DNA of 17,110 nt from Rhodospirillales bacterium Alpha_05 (GTDB taxonomy: Bacteria > Pseudomonadota > Alphaproteobacteria > Rhodospirillales > Rhodospirillaceae), in assembly GCA_001603335.1 (NCBI GenBank), contig LUYR01000161.1:1-17110 (forward strand), written 5' to 3'. Under the pieces are notes generated by a model, which had not been told where the DNA came from, searched no databases, and saw only the letters and a list, made by a program, of their open reading frames with translations. Every line of letters begins with the position of its first letter. Positions within the stretch are counted from its first letter, which is position 1. Positions 6,701 through 14,492 of the stretch are shown here, in pieces. A program made the position numbers and the translations under genes.

Positions 6701-6898
6701 GTGGCCATGAAGATCGACAAGGATTGCTGCGTCGCTTGCGGCGAATGCGAAACCGTCTGCCCGAGCAAGGCGATCGCGCCCGCCAAGGGCGTCTACGCCA
6801 TCGACCCCGCCAAGTGCACCGAGTGCGAAGGCGAAGCGGATTCGCCGCAGTGCATGGATGCCTGCCCGGACGAGTGCATCGACTACCTCGTGGCGTAA
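6701..6898 (+). CDS. fdxN: nif-associated 2[4Fe-4S] ferredoxin, FdxN type
   Basis: Predicted 65 aa. The first cluster motif is C-x2-C-x2-C-x3-CP (Cys10, 13, 16, 20). The second, C-x2-C-x8-C-x3-CP (Cys39, 42, 51, 55), has the eight-residue insertion of nif-linked bacterial ferredoxins. Extra Cys9 and Cys59 are present. It is expected to carry low-potential electrons to NifH or to serve cofactor assembly. A GTG start at 6701 is chosen: AGAAGGAG (6685-6692) lies eight bases upstream and the product begins M-A-M-K-I-D as in relatives; the ATG at 6707 is an alternative, and the GTG at 6692 overlaps the ribosome site. A strong terminator follows. It could instead be labelled simply as a 4Fe-4S ferredoxin. 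Confidence 0.88.
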   Translation: MAMKIDKDCCVACGECETVCPSKAIAPAKGVYAIDPAKCTECEGEADSPQCMDACPDECIDYLVA

Positions 6899-6907
6899 AG
6901 CCATCCA

Positions 6908-6945
6908 CGGGGGCAGGGCCCGGGTCCTGCCCCCGTTTTCGTTTT
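6908..6945 (+). terminator. Intrinsic terminator after fdxN
   Basis: A perfect 10-bp stem (6908-6917 with 6926-6935) is followed at once by TTTT, C, G, TTTT. It lies 9 bp after the ferredoxin stop codon and 23 bp before the next gene. It is the strongest terminator in the nif operon, so nifY expression needs read-through or a promoter not recognised here. Confidence 0.8.
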
Positions 6946-6967
6946 GCCAGCCTGGAGGGCCGAAGAG

Positions 6968-7675
6968 ATGCCGGAGACCCACCCGATCACCGAAGCCATC
7001 GCGCTGCGCATCGGTCTCGCCGCCCGCGCCCTCCCCGACGTCGAACCGCAACGCCTGATCCAGGTGTTGCTCAGCCTTTCGCACGGCGCGGAGCTGAGCC
7101 CGCTGACGATGCAGGCGCTCACCGTCCGCCGTCTCAAGGAAGGCCTGGACGGCGCGCTCTCCGACCAGCCCTCCGAGCAGTTGAAGGAGGCGGTGGCGTA
7201 CTTGCGCGGCGAAAAGGCGGTCACCGAAGCCGCCGACGACCTGCCCGAGCCGCTGCCCTATGCCGAGGGCGACCTCCCCGGCTCGATCCGCGTCGCCCTG
7301 GCGTCCAATTCCTCGGAATCGCTCGACGGCCACTTCGGCACCTGCGTGCGCTTCCTCGTCTATCAGGTCAGCCCCACCGAGGCCCGCCTCGTCGACGTGC
7401 GCCGCGCCGAAACCGGCCGCACCGAAACCATGGACAAGAACGACCTCCGCGCCGAGCAGGTAAAGGACTGCGACCTGCTCTACGTCGTCTCGATCGGCGG
7501 CCCGGCGGCGGCCAAGGTGGTGCGCCGCGAAATCCACCCGATCAAGCGCCCCACCGGCGGCGAGGCCAAGGCGGTGCTCGCCGAACTCCAGGCCGCGCTG
7601 AAGTCGCCGCCGCCGTGGCTGGCGAAGGCGATGGGCCAGCCCGCCACCCATGCCTGGGAAACCGCCGATGATTGA
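6968..7675 (+). CDS. nifY: NifY/NafY-like dinitrogenase cofactor-binding protein
   Basis: Predicted 235 aa in two parts. The N-terminal helical domain (about 1-95) resembles the apo-MoFe-binding part of NafY/NifY. A C-terminal Nitro_FeMo-Co type domain (about 105-215) contains SLDGHFGTCVRFLVYQV, with His122 placed as in the FeMo-co-binding His of NafY, and a late SIGGPAAAKVV turn. Such proteins bind FeMo-co or apo-NifDK during maturation. The ATG at 6968 is chosen because GGAGGG (6954-6959) lies eight bases upstream; the longer ATG at 6944 lies inside the terminator region. It overlaps the next gene by 8 bp. NifX is a less likely label because NifX is shorter and lacks the N-terminal domain. 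Confidence 0.8.
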   Translation: MPETHPITEAIALRIGLAARALPDVEPQRLIQVLLSLSHGAELSPLTMQALTVRRLKEGLDGALSDQPSEQLKEAVAYLRGEKAVTEAADDLPEPLPYAEGDLPGSIRVALASNSSESLDGHFGTCVRFLVYQVSPTEARLVDVRRAETGRTETMDKNDLRAEQVKDCDLLYVVSIGGPAAAKVVRREIHPIKRPTGGEAKAVLAELQAALKSPPPWLAKAMGQPATHAWETADD

Positions 7676-7943
7676 CCGCGACACCCTCACCCGCGTCACC
7701 GTCGCCATCGCCGAGGCGGAAATCCGCGACGTCGACCTGATCGCCGCGCGGCTCAAGGCCGATATCGACGGCCTGATCGTCTCCACCTGCGACGAAGACG
7801 ACATCTGCGGCGTCAAGCCGCTGGCGGAGACCCCCGGCGTCAACCTCTACCTGCTCTCCTCCTCCGGCGCCTGCCTCGGCCTCACCCGCGACCCCGAAAA
7901 CGCCATCGGCGTGGTCCTGGCCCAGGTGACGGACGCGGGCTAG
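7668..7943 (+). CDS. Small nif-linked protein of unknown function
   Basis: Predicted 91-aa soluble acidic protein. The ATG at 7668 overlaps the end of nifY by 8 bp, so the two are almost certainly translationally coupled. Residues 1-34 look helical; 41-48 hold CDEDDICG and Cys69 lies in SSSGACLGLT. The spaced acidic and cysteine residues might bind a metal, but no known motif is recognised. Small genes in this place follow nifY/nifX in several diazotrophs; a DUF6129-type assignment is possible but is recalled, not verified. A role in cofactor maturation is suggested by context only. Confidence 0.75.
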   Translation: MIDRDTLTRVTVAIAEAEIRDVDLIAARLKADIDGLIVSTCDEDDICGVKPLAETPGVNLYLLSSSGACLGLTRDPENAIGVVLAQVTDAG

Positions 7944-7987
7944 GCACAGGCATGCGCTGCGCCTAGATTGGGTGGGTTCGCCCATCC
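7940..7987 (+). other. Two hairpins between the nif operon and alaX
   Basis: CTAGGC (7940-7945) pairs with GCCTAG (7961-7966), extended by CAG/CTG after one mismatch, and contains the stop codon of the previous gene. A second 7-bp stem (7970-7976 with 7981-7987, one G-T pair) has a TTCG loop. Neither has a T run. They may end or protect the nif transcript or shape the alaX leader. Confidence 0.35.
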
Positions 7988-7999
7988 CGAGGTGCCGTG

Positions 8000-8716
8000 A
8001 TGCAGTTGTTTTGTCAGAGCCGTCCCGAAGTAGCCGTGCGCGATGCGGTGGTGCTGGATGCGCGCCCCGGCGCGGTGCTGCTGGCTGAGACGCCGATGTT
8101 TCCCGGTGGTGGCGGGCAGCTTGCGGATCGGGCGACGATCGCCTGGGATGGCGGCGAGGCGGCGATTGCCGCGATGGTGCCGGATGCGCGCGGCTGGTGG
8201 CATGAGTTCGAAGGCGAGGCCGAGGTATCCGGCACGGTGCGGATTTCCATCGATCCCGCGTTCCGCCGCCTGATGCAGGAGCTCCACACCCTCGCCCATG
8301 TCGCCAACGCGGTGGTCTTCCAGGAGTTCGGCGGGGCGTTGCTCACCGGCGCGCAGTTGAATGCCGACGCCACCTTCCGCCTCGACTTCGACCTGCCGGG
8401 AGCGGACAACAACGACCGCCTCCGCGCCCTCGACGGCCCGATCAACGCCGCGATCCGCGAGGATTTCTCCGTCCGCGCCTTCCACATGGATTACGACGCC
8501 GCGCTCGCCACGCCCGGTCTGTTCCGCAGCAAGTCGGTCGCGCCGCCGCGGCAGGACGACGGCCGGGTGCGCATCGTCGAGATCGCGGGCCTCGACAAGC
8601 AGGGCTGCGGCGGCACCCACCTCGCCAGCACCGGCCTCGCGCGCGCGGTCCGGGTGCTCAAGGTCGACAACAAGGGGCGCCAGAATCGCCGGGTGAAGCT
8701 CGGGCTGGTGGGCTAG
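8000..8716 (+). CDS. AlaX-type alanyl-tRNA editing protein
   Basis: Predicted 238 aa. It resembles the free-standing editing domain of alanyl-tRNA synthetase, which deacylates mischarged Ser- or Gly-tRNA(Ala). Zinc/catalytic motifs are visible: HTLAH (His96, His100) and CGGTH (Cys203, His207). The N-terminal segment MFPGGGGQLAD (33-43) matches the FxPGGGGQ-type motif of the AlaX core. There is no synthetase domain. The ATG at 8000 has GAGG (7989-7992) seven bases upstream; a GTG at 7997 is an alternative. Its place after the nif cluster appears incidental, as the preceding hairpins and 56-bp gap do not prove co-transcription. Confidence 0.88.
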   Translation: MQLFCQSRPEVAVRDAVVLDARPGAVLLAETPMFPGGGGQLADRATIAWDGGEAAIAAMVPDARGWWHEFEGEAEVSGTVRISIDPAFRRLMQELHTLAHVANAVVFQEFGGALLTGAQLNADATFRLDFDLPGADNNDRLRALDGPINAAIREDFSVRAFHMDYDAALATPGLFRSKSVAPPRQDDGRVRIVEIAGLDKQGCGGTHLASTGLARAVRVLKVDNKGRQNRRVKLGLVG

Positions 8717-8864
8717 GCTTTGGCGTTGCGGGCGGATTCGGGCGTCCTGCGGCGCGCCGTTTGCCGTCGAGGTCCGATTCCGGCCCCAGCGGCGTCTGGA
8801 TCGTTCGAACGTATAGTATTGCGCATTATGCTCTCATAATTTGCATCCGTTGGCATATATCAAT

Positions 8865-8882
8865 AGAACCATTTTTGGTTCT
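8865..8882. promoter_or_regulatory. Inverted repeat upstream of the solute-binding gene
   Basis: AGAACCA (8865-8871) and TGGTTCT (8876-8882) form a perfect 7-bp dyad with a four-T loop, ending 19 bp before the start codon. A second short palindrome, CGTTCGAACG, lies at 8802-8811. Both sit in a distinctly A+T-rich stretch (about 8800-8880), the likely promoter region of the following operon. No convincing -35/-10 pair with normal spacing was found. Confidence 0.45.
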
Positions 8883-8901
8883 GCTGGTGTTGGGGGGCTC
8901 T

Positions 8902-9693
8902 ATGCGCGTTGGCTTCGTTCTGTGCGTTCCGGTCGTCGGGATGCTCCTGGCCCCTCCGGCGCTCGCCGCCGAGAGCCACCTCGACCGGATCGCCGCGGCG
9001 GGTGCGATGCGGGTGTGCATCTGGCCCGACTACTACGGCATCAGCTACCGCAACCCGAAAACCCAGCAACTCTCCGGCATCGACATCGACATGGCAAACG
9101 CCCTCGGCGCCGAGCTCGGGGTGCGCGTCAGCTTCGTCGACAGCTCGTTCTCCCACCTGATCGACGACGTCACCGCCGACCGCTGCGACATCGCGATGTT
9201 CGCCATCGGCGTGACGCCCCAACGGCAGAAGGTCTTGCGCTTCACCACCCCCCACCTCGCCAGCGACATCTACGGCATCACCACCAAGACCAACCGCCGC
9301 ATCGACTCATGGAGCGACATCGACCGTCCGGGCACGGTGGTCGCCGTCGCCAAGGGCACGCTGCACGAGCCGGTGATGCGCGAGAAGCTGAAGTTCGCCC
9401 AGTTGCTGGTCCTCGACACCTCGTTCGCCCGCGAGCAGGAGGTCCGCGCCGGGCGTGCCGACGTGTTCATGACCGACTATCCGTACAGCCAACGCTTCCT
9501 CGCCAGCGCCGACTGGGCGCGGCTGGTCAGTCCGCCCGGCACCTACCACGTCACCTCCTATGCCTACGCCCTCAAGCCCGGCGACGATCCCTGGTTCGCG
9601 CGCGTCGAGCGCTTCGTCGCGGAGGTGAAACGCGACGGGCGACTGAGAGAGGCCGCGCGCCGTCATAACCTCGAGGCGATCCTCGCCAAATGA
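8902..9693 (+). CDS. Periplasmic solute-binding protein, family 3 (SBP_bac_3)
   Basis: Predicted 263 aa with a signal peptide (1-23, ending APPALAA) and no lipobox. The mature part has the amino-acid-binding-protein pattern: MRVCIWPDYYGISYRN (strand and ligand loop), LSGIDIDMANALGAELG (the typical GFDvDla helix), DRCDIAMFAIGVTPQRQK (the dia..itiT.eR motif) and GTVVAVAKGT (hinge region). The ATG at 8902 is chosen because the upstream extension to 8761 precedes the signal peptide and is not protein-like. There are no permease or ATPase genes beside it. Its stop overlaps the start of the GGDEF-EAL gene by 4 bp (ATGA), so it is more likely a sensor partner than a transporter component. The ligand is unknown. 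Confidence 0.88.
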   Translation: MRVGFVLCVPVVGMLLAPPALAAESHLDRIAAAGAMRVCIWPDYYGISYRNPKTQQLSGIDIDMANALGAELGVRVSFVDSSFSHLIDDVTADRCDIAMFAIGVTPQRQKVLRFTTPHLASDIYGITTKTNRRIDSWSDIDRPGTVVAVAKGTLHEPVMREKLKFAQLLVLDTSFAREQEVRAGRADVFMTDYPYSQRFLASADWARLVSPPGTYHVTSYAYALKPGDDPWFARVERFVAEVKRDGRLREAARRHNLEAILAK

Positions 9694-12365
9694 CCGCCCG
9701 CCTCCGGCCGCAAATCGTCGCCTTCGCGCTGTTCGTGGGGGTCGTCGCCGCGATCACCTCGCTCTACCTCGCGACGCAGCGCGACGAGGCGCTCGAGCGT
9801 GGTACCGACACCGCCGCACGGCACGCGCGCGCCATCGAGAGCTTCGCCACCCAGAGCCTCTATACCGCCGAGGTGATCGCCGCCGCGCTCGAGCGCCGGG
9901 TCGCGACCGCGCCCGATGTCGACCTCGCCGATCTGCATCGGCTGCTCGAGGATGCGCCGTTCGTGCGCTCGCTCTCGGAGCTGGACCACGAGGGCCGGAT
10001 CGAGGTCAGCACCTCGCCCGCGAACGTCGGCACGCTGCTCCTGCCCGAGGGGTTCTACCCGCCGCGCAACGGCCGCAACATCCCGCGCATCGGCGTGCCG
10101 TGGCGCGGGCGAGACTTCGCCTCGGGAGTGCGCGCGCTCGTCGGCGAAGGCGTCTCCGGCAGGGAGATCGGCTTCATCCCGATGCTCGGCGGGCAGCTCG
10201 ACGGCGCCGCGACGAAGAACACCGTGATCGCGCTCAATCCGGATTATTTCCTCACCTACATCGCGCAAAACCTCGAGCCCGCGGACGGCTACGTCGATAT
10301 CGTCCGCTACGACGACGTCCTGCTGATGTCCTCGGACGCGCGCAAGCGTCCGGGTGCGCTGGAGCCGACGCTCGCCGGGGCCTTCCCGCTCCAGGACGCC
10401 GACTACGGCCCGCTCCCCGACCGCCCCGGCGGCAGCGACGATTGGGTCGGCTATGTCCACGCCTCGCCGCTCTACCCGTTCGCGGTGGTGGTGCACATGG
10501 ACCGGGCGCGCATCCTCGAACCCTGGACGCGGCAGGCGATCACCCTCAGCAGCGTCGTCGGCGTCGCCCTCGCGTTGATCGGCGTGCTGGGCGCGGTCTA
10601 CGTGCGCCGCCACGCGGAGGTCGCGGCGCAGCACCGCGCGCTCGAAAACCTCGAGCGGGTCAACGCCGCGTGCGTCTTCGCCAATGCCCGCGAGGGGATT
10701 CTGATCACCGATGCCGACGCGATCATCACCGACGTCAACGACGCCTTCGTCCGCATCACCGGCTATTCGCGCGAAGAGGCGATCGGGCGGAATCCGCGCT
10801 TCCTTGCGTCGGGGCGCCACGACCGCGCGTTCGTCGCCTCGCTCTGGGGCGATCTCACCCGCAAGGGCTTCTGGCAGGGCGAGGTGTGGAACAAGCGGAA
10901 GTCGGGCGAGACCTTCATCGCGCTGCAAACCATCAGCGCGGTGCGCGACGAACAGGAGCGGGTGCGCCAGTACGTCAGCCTGTTTTCCGACATCACCCTG
11001 GCGAAGCAGCACGCGCTCGACCTCGAACAGGCGGCGTACTACGACGGCCTCACCACCCTCGCCAACCGCACCTTGATCTCCGACCGCCTCAACCACGCGA
11101 TGGTCACGTCGCGGCGGCGCGAGCAACTCGTCGCCGTGGTGTTCGTCGACCTCGACGGGTTCAAGACGGTCAACGACACCCACGGCCACGGCGTCGGCGA
11201 CCATCTGCTGATCGCCCTGGCGAACCGGATGAAGCAGGCGCTGCGCAAGGACGACATTCTCGGGCGCATCGGCGGCGACGAGTTCGTCGCGGTGCTTCAG
11301 GATGTCGGCAGCGTCGAGGCGTGCGTCGAGCTGCTGCACCGGATTCTCGACACCGTGCGGATGCCGATCGAGATCGGCGGCTTGACCCTCCAAGTCAACG
11401 CGAGCCTCGGCGTGAGCTTCTATCCGCAAAGCGAGGCGGCCGACGCCGACCAGCTGCTGCGGCAGGCCGACCAGGCGATGTATCAGGCCAAGGTGGCGGG
11501 CAAGAACCGCTTCCACGTCTTCGACGCGGTGCGCGACCGCACCGTCCGCGACTATCACGAGAATCTCGAACGCATCCAGGGCGCTCTCGACGCGGGCGAG
11601 TTCGTCTTCTACTTCCAGCCGCAGGTCAACATGCGCAGCGGCGAGGTGCGCGGCGTCGAGGCGCTGATCCGCTGGAAGCACCCGACCCGCGGCATCGTCT
11701 CGCCCGGCGAGTTCCTGCCGTTGACCGAGGGCCACGCCATCGGCATCGCGATCGGCGAGTGGGTGATCGAAACCGCGCTCGCGCAACTCGACGTCTGGCG
11801 CGCCGCCGGGCTCGACTTCGCCGTCAGCGTCAACATCGGCAGCCTGCATTTGCAGCAGCCGGATTTCTTCGCCGCGCTGATGGCCGCGTTCGAGCGCTTT
11901 CCCGCCGTGCCGCGCGACCGGCTGGAAATCGAGATCCTCGAATCCACCGCGCTCGGCGACATCACCCATACCTCGCAGGTGATCGCCCAATGCCGCGAGC
12001 AGGGCGTGCGCTTCGCCCTCGACGATTTCGGCACCGGCTACTCCTCCCTCGCGTATCTCAAGCGGCTGCCGGTGGACGTGCTCAAGATCGACCAGAGCTT
12101 CGTCCAGGACATGCTCGACAACGCCGAGTCGATGGCGATCCTCGAGGCCGTGCTCGGCCTGTCCAAGACCTTCGGCTACGAGACCATCGCCGAAGGGGTG
12201 GAGACGATGCGCCACGCGCACGTTCTGCTCGGGCTCGGCTGCGAACTCGCCCAGGGCTATTGCATCGCCCGCCCGATGCCCGCCGAGGCGATTCCCGCAT
12301 GGATCGCGGATTGGCGCACCCGGCACAGCCACTGCATTGCCGAGATCGACGCCTGCATCACCTGA
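9690..12365 (+). CDS. Membrane Cache-like/PAS/GGDEF/EAL cyclic-di-GMP signalling protein
   Basis: Predicted 891-aa inner-membrane protein. The order is TM1 (about 8-27), a periplasmic sensor of about 250 residues with a dCache-like look (28-282), TM2 (about 283-306), a short coiled segment, PAS (about 330-440), GGDEF (about 455-615) and EAL (about 632-880). GGDEF is intact at 528-532 with an intact inhibitory RxxD site (Arg519, Asp522). EAL is intact at 657-659, with DDFGTGYSS (778-786) and IAEGVE, so both cyclase and phosphodiesterase activities are possible. It overlaps the solute-binding gene by 4 bp, suggesting that protein may deliver a ligand signal to the periplasmic domain. Outputs probably concern motility or biofilm; the link to nitrogen fixation is only neighbourhood. 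Confidence 0.94.
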   Translation: MTARLRPQIVAFALFVGVVAAITSLYLATQRDEALERGTDTAARHARAIESFATQSLYTAEVIAAALERRVATAPDVDLADLHRLLEDAPFVRSLSELDHEGRIEVSTSPANVGTLLLPEGFYPPRNGRNIPRIGVPWRGRDFASGVRALVGEGVSGREIGFIPMLGGQLDGAATKNTVIALNPDYFLTYIAQNLEPADGYVDIVRYDDVLLMSSDARKRPGALEPTLAGAFPLQDADYGPLPDRPGGSDDWVGYVHASPLYPFAVVVHMDRARILEPWTRQAITLSSVVGVALALIGVLGAVYVRRHAEVAAQHRALENLERVNAACVFANAREGILITDADAIITDVNDAFVRITGYSREEAIGRNPRFLASGRHDRAFVASLWGDLTRKGFWQGEVWNKRKSGETFIALQTISAVRDEQERVRQYVSLFSDITLAKQHALDLEQAAYYDGLTTLANRTLISDRLNHAMVTSRRREQLVAVVFVDLDGFKTVNDTHGHGVGDHLLIALANRMKQALRKDDILGRIGGDEFVAVLQDVGSVEACVELLHRILDTVRMPIEIGGLTLQVNASLGVSFYPQSEAADADQLLRQADQAMYQAKVAGKNRFHVFDAVRDRTVRDYHENLERIQGALDAGEFVFYFQPQVNMRSGEVRGVEALIRWKHPTRGIVSPGEFLPLTEGHAIGIAIGEWVIETALAQLDVWRAAGLDFAVSVNIGSLHLQQPDFFAALMAAFERFPAVPRDRLEIEILESTALGDITHTSQVIAQCREQGVRFALDDFGTGYSSLAYLKRLPVDVLKIDQSFVQDMLDNAESMAILEAVLGLSKTFGYETIAEGVETMRHAHVLLGLGCELAQGYCIARPMPAEAIPAWIADWRTRHSHCIAEIDACIT

Positions 12366-12432
12366 TCATATAAAACACCAAAAATTTGTGAATTAAATAA
12401 ATTACCGAGATTTCCGTATAAAATATTTGACT
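12364..12432. promoter_or_regulatory. A+T-rich intergenic segment before the ATP-grasp gene
   Basis: A 69-bp stretch with runs of A and T contrasts sharply with the GC-rich surroundings. It contains TATAAA at 12417-12422, a possible -10 region, but no good -35 at normal spacing. It probably holds the promoter of the ATP-grasp gene, or the end of the preceding transcript. No GC-rich terminator stem is seen after the GGDEF-EAL gene. Confidence 0.4.
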
Positions 12433-12512
12433 CCGGACCGGGCGCGGGCTGGAATGCGGCCTGGGACGCACGCATCTTGGCGGGGCGTCGGTTACGGTCG
12501 GGAGCGATGGCG

Positions 12513-13466
12513 ATGAGCAAGGTCTACGTGCTGCACGAGAACGATGCCTGGATGGGGCCGTTCCGCGCCGCATTCGCGGAACTCGGAATTCCCTTCGCGG
12601 AATGGCACCTCGATCGCGGCGTCCTCGACCTCGCGAAGGCGCCGCCCGAGGGGGTGTTCTACAACCGCATGAGCGCCTCGTCGCACACCCGCGGCCATCG
12701 CTATGCGCCGGAATACACCGCCTGCGTCCTCGCCTGGCTCGAGGCCCACGGCCGCACCGTGATCAACGGCAGCCGCGCCCTCTCCCTCGAAATCAACAAG
12801 ATCGCCCAGTACGCCTCGCTCGCCACCTTCGGCGTCGAGACCCCGCGCACCATCGCCGTGGTCGGCACCGAAGGCGTGCTCGAAGCCGCCAAGGCGTTCG
12901 GCGACCAGCCGTTCATCACCAAGCACAACCGCGCGGGCAAGGGCCTCGGCGTCCGCCTGTTCCGCAGCCAGGAGTCCTTCGAAGCCTACTTCGAAAGCCC
13001 GGAATACGAGCCCTCGGTCGACGGCATCCTGCTTCTCCAGCAGTACATCGCGGCACCGGAGCCCTTCATCACCCGCGTCGAATTCGTCGGCGGCGAGCTC
13101 GTCTACGCGGTGCGGGTCGACAGCTCCCAGGGCTTCGAACTCTGCCCGGCGGAAGCCTGCCGCATCGACGACGCGTTCTGCCCGGTGGGCGAAACCGCGC
13201 CCGCGATGTTCGAAGTCATCGAAGGCTTCGACCATCCCCTCGTGCCGCGCTGGAAGGCCTTCCTCAAGGCCAACGCCATCGGTATCGCCGGCATCGAGTT
13301 CATCGTCGACGCCGACGGCAAGGCCTATACCTACGACGTCAACACCAACACCAACTACAATCCCGATGCCGAAGCCAAGGCGGGAATCCGCGCCCCGCTC
13401 AAGGTCGCCCGCTTCCTTGGCCGCGAACTCGAAGCCGCCCAAGGCGCTGTCGCGCGCCGCGCGTAA
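12513..13466 (+). CDS. ATP-grasp domain protein (RimK/glutathione-synthetase-like)
   Basis: Predicted 317-aa cytosolic protein. A Rossmann-like N-terminal part (1-85) begins with a strand KVYVLHEND. The ATP-grasp domain (about 95-300) shows NKIAQYASLATFGVETPRT, the nucleotide-binding strand and glycine loop FITKHNRAGKGLGV (Lys137, 142-147), and metal-ligand strands with Glu262, Asp275, Asn277 and Asn279 (DVNTNTNYN). The fold joins a carboxylate to an amine or thiol via an acyl-phosphate; the substrates cannot be read from the sequence. The ATG at 12513 sits nine bases from GGGAG (12500-12504); the ATG at 12507 is too close to that site. Its own A+T-rich upstream region suggests independent transcription. 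Confidence 0.85.
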   Translation: MSKVYVLHENDAWMGPFRAAFAELGIPFAEWHLDRGVLDLAKAPPEGVFYNRMSASSHTRGHRYAPEYTACVLAWLEAHGRTVINGSRALSLEINKIAQYASLATFGVETPRTIAVVGTEGVLEAAKAFGDQPFITKHNRAGKGLGVRLFRSQESFEAYFESPEYEPSVDGILLLQQYIAAPEPFITRVEFVGGELVYAVRVDSSQGFELCPAEACRIDDAFCPVGETAPAMFEVIEGFDHPLVPRWKAFLKANAIGIAGIEFIVDADGKAYTYDVNTNTNYNPDAEAKAGIRAPLKVARFLGRELEAAQGAVARRA

Positions 13467-13491
13467 GGGGTAGGGTAGAAAAGAGTTAAGA

Positions 13492-13645
13492 CCGGAGGGA
13501 CTCGGTCCCTCCGGACCTCCCGTAGGTTTTTTGCCGCGAAGCGGCGATCATCCGTCACGCCGCGTGATGGTCGGTTGCACTGGCGCGCGAGAAACTTAAG
13601 GGGTCTGGGGCCTACGGCCCCAGCAGGTCCAGGGCAGCGCCCTGG
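13492..13645 (+). repeat. Composite structured repeat, copy R3
   Basis: A perfect 9-bp stem CCGGAGGGA/TCCCTCCGG with 5-nt loop is at 13492-13514. The core then has GCCGC-gaa-GCGGC (13533-13545), an enlarged but still paired version of the GCGC-gaa-GCGC arm of the other copies, and TCACG-ccg-CGTGA (13555-13567). The third arm and the terminal T/A pairing are degraded. Two perfect 7-bp hairpins end it (13606-13622 and 13629-13645), followed closely by the ribosome binding site of the next gene. Confidence 0.85.
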
Positions 13646-13669
13646 CCTTCTTCGACCAAGGGGGAAGCC

Positions 13670-14326
13670 ATGCCGGACACCAAATCCTGCGCCGATTGCC
13701 ACCAGTTGAACTGCTACCACGAAGACAAGATCTACCCGAAGTTCTGCCTCACCGAGGCGCTCGACCAGGCGCGCCTGGAGGAGATCGCGGCGATCTATCG
13801 CGGCGACACCATCGACGGCAAGATGGCGCGCACCGCCGCCGAGATCGAGGGCGAGTACTACGGCAAGCTCACCCGCGTCGAGGAAACCCTGGTGTTCGCG
13901 CGGCGCATCGGTGCGAAGCGCATCGGCATCGCCACCTGCGTTGGCCTGATCGAGGAAACCCGGGTCGTCGCCCGCTTCCTCCAGTTGGGCGGCATGGAAA
14001 CCTTCGCGGTGCTGTGCAAAGTCGGCGCGGTGGACAAGACCGAGATCGGCATCCCCGACGACGGCAAGGTCCGCCCCGGCACCCGCGAATCCTGCTGCAA
14101 CCCGATCCAGCAGGCCGAGCTGCTCAACGCGCAGAACACCGACCTCAACGTCATCGTCGGCCTCTGCGTCGGCCACGACGCCCTATTCACCAAGTATTCC
14201 GACGCCCCGGTCACCACCCTGATCGCCAAGGACCGCGTCCTCGGCCACAATCCAGTGGCGGCGATCTATACCGCGCAGACCTATTCCAAGCGCCTGTTCG
14301 ACGCCGAGCGGGTGGCGGCGCTGTAA
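13670..14326 (+). CDS. DUF1847-type cysteine-rich, probable metal-binding protein
   Basis: Predicted 218 aa, matching the DUF1847 (COG4887) pattern of uncharacterised, presumed metal-binding proteins. An N-terminal cysteine cluster C7-x2-C10-x4-C15 plus Cys26 suggests a metal or Fe-S site. Further conserved-looking cysteines are Cys90 (IGIATCVGL), Cys116, Cys142-143 (RESCCNP) and Cys166 (VGLCVGHD). The regular alternation of strands and helices suggests a Rossmann-like core. The ATG at 13670 has AAGGGGGA just upstream. It is flanked on both sides by repeat copies R3 and R4, so it is probably not tightly co-transcribed with its neighbours. The biological role is unknown. Confidence 0.82.
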   Translation: MPDTKSCADCHQLNCYHEDKIYPKFCLTEALDQARLEEIAAIYRGDTIDGKMARTAAEIEGEYYGKLTRVEETLVFARRIGAKRIGIATCVGLIEETRVVARFLQLGGMETFAVLCKVGAVDKTEIGIPDDGKVRPGTRESCCNPIQQAELLNAQNTDLNVIVGLCVGHDALFTKYSDAPVTTLIAKDRVLGHNPVAAIYTAQTYSKRLFDAERVAAL

Positions 14327-14340
14327 GGCCGGGGCGCTGC

Positions 14341-14482
14341 CCGGACCCCGTCGGAGGGGCGCGGTCCCTCCGGGCTTCCCGTGAGTTTTCCCGCGCGAAG
14401 CGCCATATAGCCTTCGCGCGGCGTGAGAGTTGATTGCGCGGACGCGCGAAAAAACGGGGTCTGGGGCCCTCCCTCCGGGGGA
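14341..14482 (+). repeat. Composite structured repeat, copy R4
   Basis: The leading hairpin (14352-14359 with 14365-14372) is 8 bp with one G-T pair. The core has GCGC-gaa-GCGC (14393-14403), TCGCG-cgg-CGTGA (14414-14426, one G-T pair) and GCGC-ggac-GCGC (14436-14447), enclosed by GTTTT (14385-14389) and AAAAC (14451-14455). The trailing part (14456-14482) is GC-rich with a less regular stem than in the other copies. It begins 15 bp after the DUF1847 gene stop codon. Confidence 0.82.
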
Positions 14483-14492
14483 TTTCCTCACT

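Noticed and set aside
9663..12332. 889-codon open frame on the minus strand opposite the GGDEF-EAL gene
   Set aside because: It mirrors the coding gene through GC-rich third positions, has no recognisable domain, and is rich in Arg, Ala, Glu, Val and Gly as antisense frames in GC-rich DNA are. The plus strand has complete PAS, GGDEF and EAL motifs.
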